A DNA stretch of 64,000 bases, taken from positions 2,847,589-2,911,588 of the forward strand of contig NC_020170.2 in the NCBI RefSeq assembly GCF_000224145.3, in the 5' to 3' direction. The position numbers and the translations under genes were made by a program. Positions 58,201 through 64,000 of the stretch are shown here, piece after piece (position 1 is the stretch's first letter; each line of letters starts with the position of its first letter). The stretch comes from Ciona intestinalis (lineage: Eukaryota > Chordata > Ascidiacea > Phlebobranchia > Cionidae). The notes beneath the pieces were generated by a model that saw only the letters and a program-made list of their open reading frames with translations, searched no databases and was not told where the DNA came from.

Positions 58201-61200
58201 AACAAAGGTGAATATAACTGTAATAAATTTTGTGAATTTCCACATGGATCTAGTAATCATAAAGCAGGATGACTATTGTTTAAAAAAATAGAACTCTGTT
58301 TGAATAAGAAACTGACGATGCCATTTAGACGAAACATATCTCTTAGACTCTTATGTTATTTAATTTGTTGGACTGGATTTTTGCAGTGCACCAAATCTTA
58401 AAGGTGTATTAAATCTAATCCAGCCTTTGGTTTTGTAGGCGTTAAGGTCCAACTTTCAGGTACATGTTAGATTCCAATGTCATAGATAAATTTGTGGTTA
58501 GGCTTTTGTGTTTTATCTCAAATCGTTTCAGTGCTTTGTCATGAAATCTCGAACCCAGTCTAAATGGTTGTTATTTTAATGTAGTTATTACATTTTCATT
58601 ATTTGCACTAAGCTAATACATGCTCCTATTATGTTATATTGTGGTTAGGTTGTATATATAGTGACCATCAGTACTAGAACACAAAGCATTTGACGGGTGT
58701 ATGGTATATTCTGCAAGCTATGTAATTGCTAATACCTAAACAAAAAAAATGCGCTATTAAGCTTTTTTCAAAATTTCTTTAAAGTTTTTATCTTGTTTTT
58801 TAAAATTTTTTTTCTGTTTATTTTAGAGCATCTTTTCAGGAATATTTTTCATTTTTTTAGCTTTTTGATACATTTTTTCACATATTTTTTTATTTATATC
58901 AAATAAAAACTTTACAAATTCCCCCCCACAGTGGAAGCGCAAGGAGGAAGCTGCACCAAGTACATCCGTAAAGATAAATAATCCAAACCAGTTTGTACCA
59001 ACCAATACCAACCCACGTGATGTTCTTAATGTTCGCAAAAGTGTGAGTATGTTTGGAATATTTCATGAGATTCTCTTCACCAAGAAAATCCATGCAAAAT
59101 AAGACAGCACCATGTGTATTGTTTGTATGGTAGTGGAATGACTGAAATAGTTTTTGTTCTTTATCAGAGTTTTTGCACTTAAAATGTATAACATGTATTC
59201 AAAAAACAAATTATTATCTTTGTTTGCTCACGAGTTACCACATTTGCAACTTTGGAAATGGTTTTTGCTCAGTATGGGTTATGTTTCCTAGCAATGTATT
59301 ATCATAATTTCAATCTGTAATTCAGTTATTGTGTTTTTAAAATCCAAGGTGGTTTTATTTACCTTTAAAAGAGTATTTGATTACATCATGCCAATGCATG
59401 ATATCATGCTAATTGAAAACAGACTAAAAGTCATTCAAGGTCACACCAAACCAATTAACAAGACCTCTCGATCCAATACATCATATACATGTAATATTAA
59501 ACTGACATTCAGGCATACAACTCAGCTTATATGACGCTAATATCAAACCAAACTTAATGTATTAGATTCGTGGACAAAGTAGGAAGGAGGTGAACAAACC
59601 AGGCCCACAATCTCAGTTGCTACATAGTGTTTCTCCAGAGCGTAGTGCTGTGGTAAGACCTTTGTTTAACATTTGACATTAATCTGTGTTTTTGAGGGTT
59701 TTCTTTTATGGGTAAAATTTTAATTTTATTTGTTTAAAGAATATTTAAATAGTTTTTTATAAATTTCATTTCTTTTCCTTTTTTTTACCTTGTCCTTAAT
59801 TCTGATTTCTCAAAACCTATTTTTTATTTATGAATTTAAAAGAATGTTCATAAGTTTATTATATCTCAAGTATTGTCTTAACCTTTCTATTCACACTTCA
59901 ATATATCCATGAACAGCAGAGATTGCACGCATATTATGCCTGTTGGGAGTTACATGCGGTTGCAACTTGAATTATGCAATACATTAGGGATGTAGCGAAT
60001 AAAAATAACTTTCCAACAATACATTCTCCTTTTGCTTGTATTTTGGCTCTTCCGGCAAGAATTTTGCCAAACAGAATTTTTTTCGGCAAGAATTTTGTTA
60101 ACAGACATTTTTTTCGGCAAGGGTTTTGCTAACAAACGTTTTTTGGGCAAAAATATTGCTAACAGAAGTTTTTTTCGGCAAGAATTTTGCTAACAGAAGT
60201 TTTTTTCGGCAAGAGTTTTGCTAACAAACGTTTTTTGGGCGAAAATTTTGCTAACAGAATTATTTTTGGCAAGAATTTTGCTAACAGACCTTTTTTTCGA
60301 CAAGAGTTTTGCTAACAAACGTTTTTTGGGCGAAAATTTTGCTAACAGAAGTTTTTTTCGGCAAGAATTTCGCTAACAGAATTTTTTTCGACAAGAATTT
60401 TGCTAACAGCTGTTTTAAAAGAGCCAAAATACAAGTGTAACAGGCTACATGCCTGGCAGCAACAGAACATACATGTTTTATCCAGCTAAAAACTGATTCC
60501 TACCTTTCCTGTGCTTTTGACGACGTCGCCGGCATTTTACTTAATCCTTTATCCGATAATTGTGAGGTAATAATATTCACGATCACTTCATGAGACATGA
60601 ATATTTCATGAACTCCCGTGAACCACCCAATGCCCACCAATCTATAATTTATTTTCTATTCACGAAACAAAGATCTCAACTGACTTGTCTCTGTTTCATC
60701 ATTTCCCATTTAAATCACTCTACTCTTATTCTTTCTTTCTATTTACTTATTAATTTTCTCTTTTTTCTACAATGATATGTTTTGTTCTTAATTAGATTTT
60801 TACCAAGATTTCTAGCTTAAAAAATGATGTGTGCTTTTTAAATTAAAAAGGTATAAAAAATTTTTAAATCGTAATGAAACAGTTTAAAATATTGCTAAAA
60901 CAATGTAACCCATTCAAAAAATATATTCTTTACATTTTTTGATCAAGAATGAAAAATCATAACTCTAGCAATATAAGCAACAAAAAAAAACTTTCTTTAT
61001 TTTGGAAAAAATCACAACATACAATACATACAGGGCGAGGGGGACAAAGTAATGACATCCAGCAAAGGCATCATACAACGTGGTGAAGATGTCGTCCTTG
61101 TTGCTCCTGCAGGTCCTCCCAACCCATTCAATGAAATAACGTCCGAGGATCTGCAGAAATATCAACAGGAAGTTTCGAAAGGTAGACCAGGATTTGATAT

Positions 61201-62498
61201 TTTGTACTATCACAGTAAATGTTAGTGACATGAATGTTGTACAGTAAATTATTTTTGTTTACTATTACATTGACTGTAGTACAAAAATCAGTCAATTTTG
61301 GCACATATTCCTATTCTTTTTTATGGGTGAAGTCCTACAGTGTACCACAGCTCACAGGACTTGAAATATAGCCCAACACTAGTCAATTGCTACATAGAAA
61401 AAGTAAAAACAAAGTATATGCTCCATAAAAACTTAATATATATATATAAATTTCTTCATACTTTTAAATTTTTTTCTAAATAAAAAATTTTACCGAACAC
61501 CTAATTACATATCATTTGTCTAATAAACTGTATCTATTTAACATTATTAATATTTATTAATTATTAATAAAGGCAAAGATCCAGTTGAGGAAGAAGCAGC
61601 CTCACCTGAACTGGTGGTTGAAGCCCAAGCTCCTGTACAAGATGCACCAATAGAGGTGAAAATAACACCAGAGGAATCAGCCAAAGAAGAAGAAGTGATT
61701 GTCCTCCCGACAAAGGAGGTTGTTGCTCTTGTGGTTGAAGAAACAGACTCCAGAGGTAAGGATTTTAATTGATTAAAACATAGATTTTTTCTGAGATTTT
61801 TACTTTTTAATATTTTTTTAAAAGCTTAAAAGCTAAAAAAAATGTTAATGCCACTTTTTAATTCTGTAGGGTTAAATGTAAATTGTGTATTGTGTCCTTA
61901 TACGCAAAGTTTGCAATACCCAATGCTTTACTGTTTCGTTAGTATTTTTAGTATTTTTTGAAACATATTTTAACTATTTTTTGAAACATATTTTAACTAT
62001 TTTTTGAAAATTACTTATTTAGTATTTTTTGACAACTTTTGATGAAAAAATTCACTTTACATTCAAATGAAACATCAGTTACTTAACTACTTGAGCATAC
62101 TTACTTGTCCACAGGCTTTTTGAGTATTTTTTAAAAAGTTAAGTTGTCAGTGTGCTTTGATAACTTAAAACACTGTTTAACTTTACTTTATATTTAAATT
62201 AAATTTTTAGCTCCAACAACATTACTTTTCTACAGGTTCCACCCCAAGTGAGCTTGTTGCCCCTTCACCGTCTATAAGTCAGACCCCTTCCCCTGTTCCC
62301 CCTGTGCCTGAAGACCCTCTCGTAGTCCGTACTAGTTTAGGAAGTTCCCCTTCACCCAACCAGTCTGCTATAAGGTCAGATGAAGATGTGGTTTACCGGA
62401 ATAACGACTCCCCCAGTCGTGGTTCGCACAAGAAAGGAGAGAAGAAGAAAAAGAGAAGCTCTCTCAGTTTTTTGAAGAAAAAAAAGCAAAAAGAGTAG
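49209..62498 (+). CDS. ADD: Adducin (about 728 aa, 17 exons; one base apparently missing in exon 10)
   Basis: Exons: 49209-49241, 49876-50010, 50324-50450, 50874-50900 (27-nt microexon), 52233-52384, 52771-52857, 53768-53911, 54520-54663, 55079-55177, 55488-55663, 56102-56222, 58059-58207, 58932-59042, 59566-59652, 61034-61181, 61573-61755, 62236-62498. Adducin caps actin and recruits spectrin at the membrane skeleton. The class II aldolase-like head is clear: [64 protein letters not shown]. Neck motifs are [11 protein letters not shown] and FVPTNTNP; the acidic tail ends in the MARCKS-like [17 protein letters not shown]. Exon 10 loses frame at the A run 55605-55607: one added A gives [20 protein letters not shown] and restores phase with exon 11. 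The fault is more likely an assembly or base-call error than a broken gene, because all other exons are conserved and in phase. Confidence 0.95.
49640..49855 (-). mobile_element. SINE body/tail fragment (inverted), adducin intron 1
   Basis: Reverse complement of the 43268 SINE body and tail (TTGTCCTCGTGTG.., CCAGCTTACGAGTTACC, TGCCCAAGGACACATAC). Confidence 0.65.
51166..51358 (+). mobile_element. MITE copy 14, adducin intron 4
   Basis: ATATTAGGAAGGGGAAGATA to CTTACCCCACAGTACCA, core AACAAAGAACATTCAAAGAA present. Confidence 0.8.
54290..54480 (+). mobile_element. SINE body/tail fragment, adducin intron 7
   Basis: GGGTTGTCAAAACTAT, AACTTGTAAGCTGGCACGG and CCGGTCACACGAGGATAAAG match the 43268 SINE. 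Confidence 0.65.
56295..56473 (-). mobile_element. MITE copy 15 (inverted), adducin intron 11
   Basis: GAGGGTTGGGAAAGATGGGA to TCTTTTTCCACCCTACTTTA, core in reverse orientation. Confidence 0.8.
57049..57125 (+). repeat. Short interspersed repeat copy with adjacent TA-rich microsatellites
   Basis: GGGGTAATGTGCCAACTCTG..CCTGGCATGCCTTGCCATAGGACC. TA-rich runs lie on both sides (57030-57046 and 57196-57264). Confidence 0.55.
57196..57264. repeat. Compound TATATA-CTATATA microsatellite, adducin intron 11
   Basis: Several TATATATATA blocks separated by single C residues. Confidence 0.9.
60035..60435. repeat. Minisatellite flanked by a perfect 17-bp inverted repeat, adducin intron 14
   Basis: CTTGTATTTTGGCTCTT (60035-60051) and its exact reverse complement AAGAGCCAAAATACAAG (60419-60435) bracket about twelve ~30-bp units. 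The units are of the form TTTTTTCGGCAAGAATTTTG followed by CTAACAGA. Confidence 0.88.
61940..62040. repeat. Short tandem repeat in adducin intron 16
   Basis: Units of about 23-25 bp built on ATTTTTTGAAACATATTTTA, two to three copies. Confidence 0.7.
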
Positions 62499-64000
62499 GA
62501 GAGAAGTAAGGAAAAAAAGGCGAATCTCTACTTCTGGTTTGATTTTTATTGCGAAACTGTTTCCTGATCATCAGCGTTGAATTTATTCTGGTTGAATTTA
62601 GTTAGACTGAAATACCAACATTGTTTTGCATTGTCATATAATGTAATTTTGCTTTGCACTGGTGCTGAGTGCTTGTTGAGTTCATGATTTTTCGCAGCAA
62701 CAAATGTCGTTGAGCTGTTTAGTAATTTTTTAATACGAACTAATGCAAGCGTCCACTTTTATAAACGCGTTTTCAGTTTCCCAATGTCATACACACATGT
62801 ACAAATTCTGATACTTAATTTTTGCTCTCTGTAAATAATTAGTGCTTTTTCTACCTAATTCAAAAAAACAGCATTATGGGTTGGGTTACTGAATTTGATT
62901 GTCGTGATTTTTTATCTGATCTTCCGTTATTCATGTAAAGTCTCTCACGCTTGGTGCCGCTACTGATTCATATATTAATTCTGTATGTCGTGTTTGTATG
63001 TTTACTGTGTATTGTCAGAGAAGGTTTGAGAAAAATGAACTAGGTTTTATGTGTTTTTGGTAACTAAACATGAGTTTTAATTTTTTTTAAAACGAATTTT
63101 TAATGTAAAAATTTTCATAAAAATTGTACAAAATTTTGAGTAATTATTTTAAGCATTTTATTTTGTAAATCACCGGTTTTTAAGTTTGCAAAGTTTCAGT
63201 TCACATTTTTTCACCGAACGACGTGTTTTAAATAATGTTTATAAGAGCCAATATGCTGTGAAAAGACCATGGAATACTGCTAGTGCATCTGTGCAAATGC
63301 TTAACATGTAGTCCCAATTAACATTAGGCATCACTGTCATGTAGTTTTGATCCTCTGGACAGTGAAAGTCCCACTACAAGCCACGAGCAACACAGCCTTT
63401 ATTTTTCCGTGTCCCAATGTCGACTCCATTATTTTCTTCAATGCATGTTCCCCTTTGTGTTTCAATCCAATCTTCATATTTCAACATATGTCAGGTTTTA
63501 AGAAACTAACCCCAGTCCACAATTAACAACATTTCTTTTCAGCTTGTATGTAAATTCTGCACTTTATTTACGCTTACGTACTCCCAAAAAGCTTTCTAGT
63601 GCTTTGTATTTTTTCCCACCTGCTTTGTACATAAAGCTGCCATGTAATAATTCTTTAACCACCACACAAATTTTCTATCAGCGCATAAAGTTTAGAACTG
63701 GTGATGATAAAACTCCAGCATCAACAATGAAATTTGTTTTGCTAAGTTTAAAAACTGTGTAGTAAGTTTTGTCTACACCAATGGAGTGTTGTTGTCATGT
63801 TATAAATTCGGCATCATTTTCATGGATTAAAGCTGCTTTAACAACCGGACAATTGAGTGTTTGATTAATAATAAGAGAATTTGAAAATTATTTTCATTGT
63901 GTATTTAATAAGCTCTAGTTCATTTACCAAATTAATTATGCTGAACCAGTCTGTAAAAGGGGTTTAATCGTAGAAATCTAAATACATAGAAGACTATAAC
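62499..64000 (+). other. Adducin 3' UTR/flank, no further gene seen
   Basis: AT-rich; the plus-strand frame 63544-63762 has no recognisable motif. Probably 3' UTR then intergenic DNA. Confidence 0.45.

Noticed and set aside
60035-60435. CRISPR-like regular repeat array
   Set aside because: Units abut with no unique spacers and are imperfect; the genome is animal. It is a minisatellite.
63544-63762. Plus-strand ORF near the window end
   Set aside because: No motif and compositional bias of AT-rich 3' flank.

Overview
The window looks like nuclear genomic DNA of a tunicate, most likely a Ciona species. It is AT-rich and has many short GT..AG introns and deeply conserved chordate proteins. It also carries a dense set of a short inverted-repeat MITE and tRNA-derived SINE-like repeats. 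It is draft assembly: five N runs occur in only two sizes (50 and 125), so they are placeholders of unknown true length.

Layout, left to right. 1-4784 holds an inverted, partial copy of a GlnD/DUF294-like nucleotidyltransferase gene (minus strand), the 3' end of a TPR-like gene (plus strand) and a 1 kb direct duplication beside a gap. 4910-24896 is the huntingtin gene (HTT) on the minus strand. Its C-terminal half is at 5000-9994 and its N-terminal half at 13021-24896. I could place 38 exons. The middle of the protein (roughly 750-850 residues) and the last ~300 residues are missing, and both losses fall at 125-N gaps. Between the two HTT halves (10201-12563) lies a plus-strand nucleotidyltransferase gene of the same family as at 1-1172, followed by tandem copies of its C-terminal module. 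25087-27300 holds a small unrecognised ORF and a PLPP4/5-type lipid phosphate phosphatase on the same strand as HTT. 29030-33089 is a complete nine-exon CYP2-clan cytochrome P450 (497 aa), several of whose introns are mostly MITE. 33935-35085 is a three-exon COX7A-like gene (minus). 36019-47662 is a complete 18-exon major vault protein gene (872 aa), with one intron duplicated around an assembly gap. 49209-62498 is a 17-exon adducin gene that keeps the C-terminal MARCKS-like lysine-rich tail. 62499-64000 is its 3' flank.

The genes are mostly unrelated housekeeping genes: HTT scaffold, lipid phosphatase, P450, respiratory-chain subunit, vault shell and spectrin-actin cap. The accessory signal is the nucleotidyltransferase family. 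It has an N-terminal helical region, a pol-beta-type GS...D-x-E core and a DUF294_C-like helical domain, and it appears in opposite orientations on both sides of the HTT C-terminal half. Other points of interest are the MITE-filled P450 introns, a hAT MITE with clean terminal repeats and target duplication, a fold-back minisatellite in an adducin intron, a CRE cluster between PLPP and P450, and a possible trans-splice acceptor 13 nt upstream of the HTT start codon.
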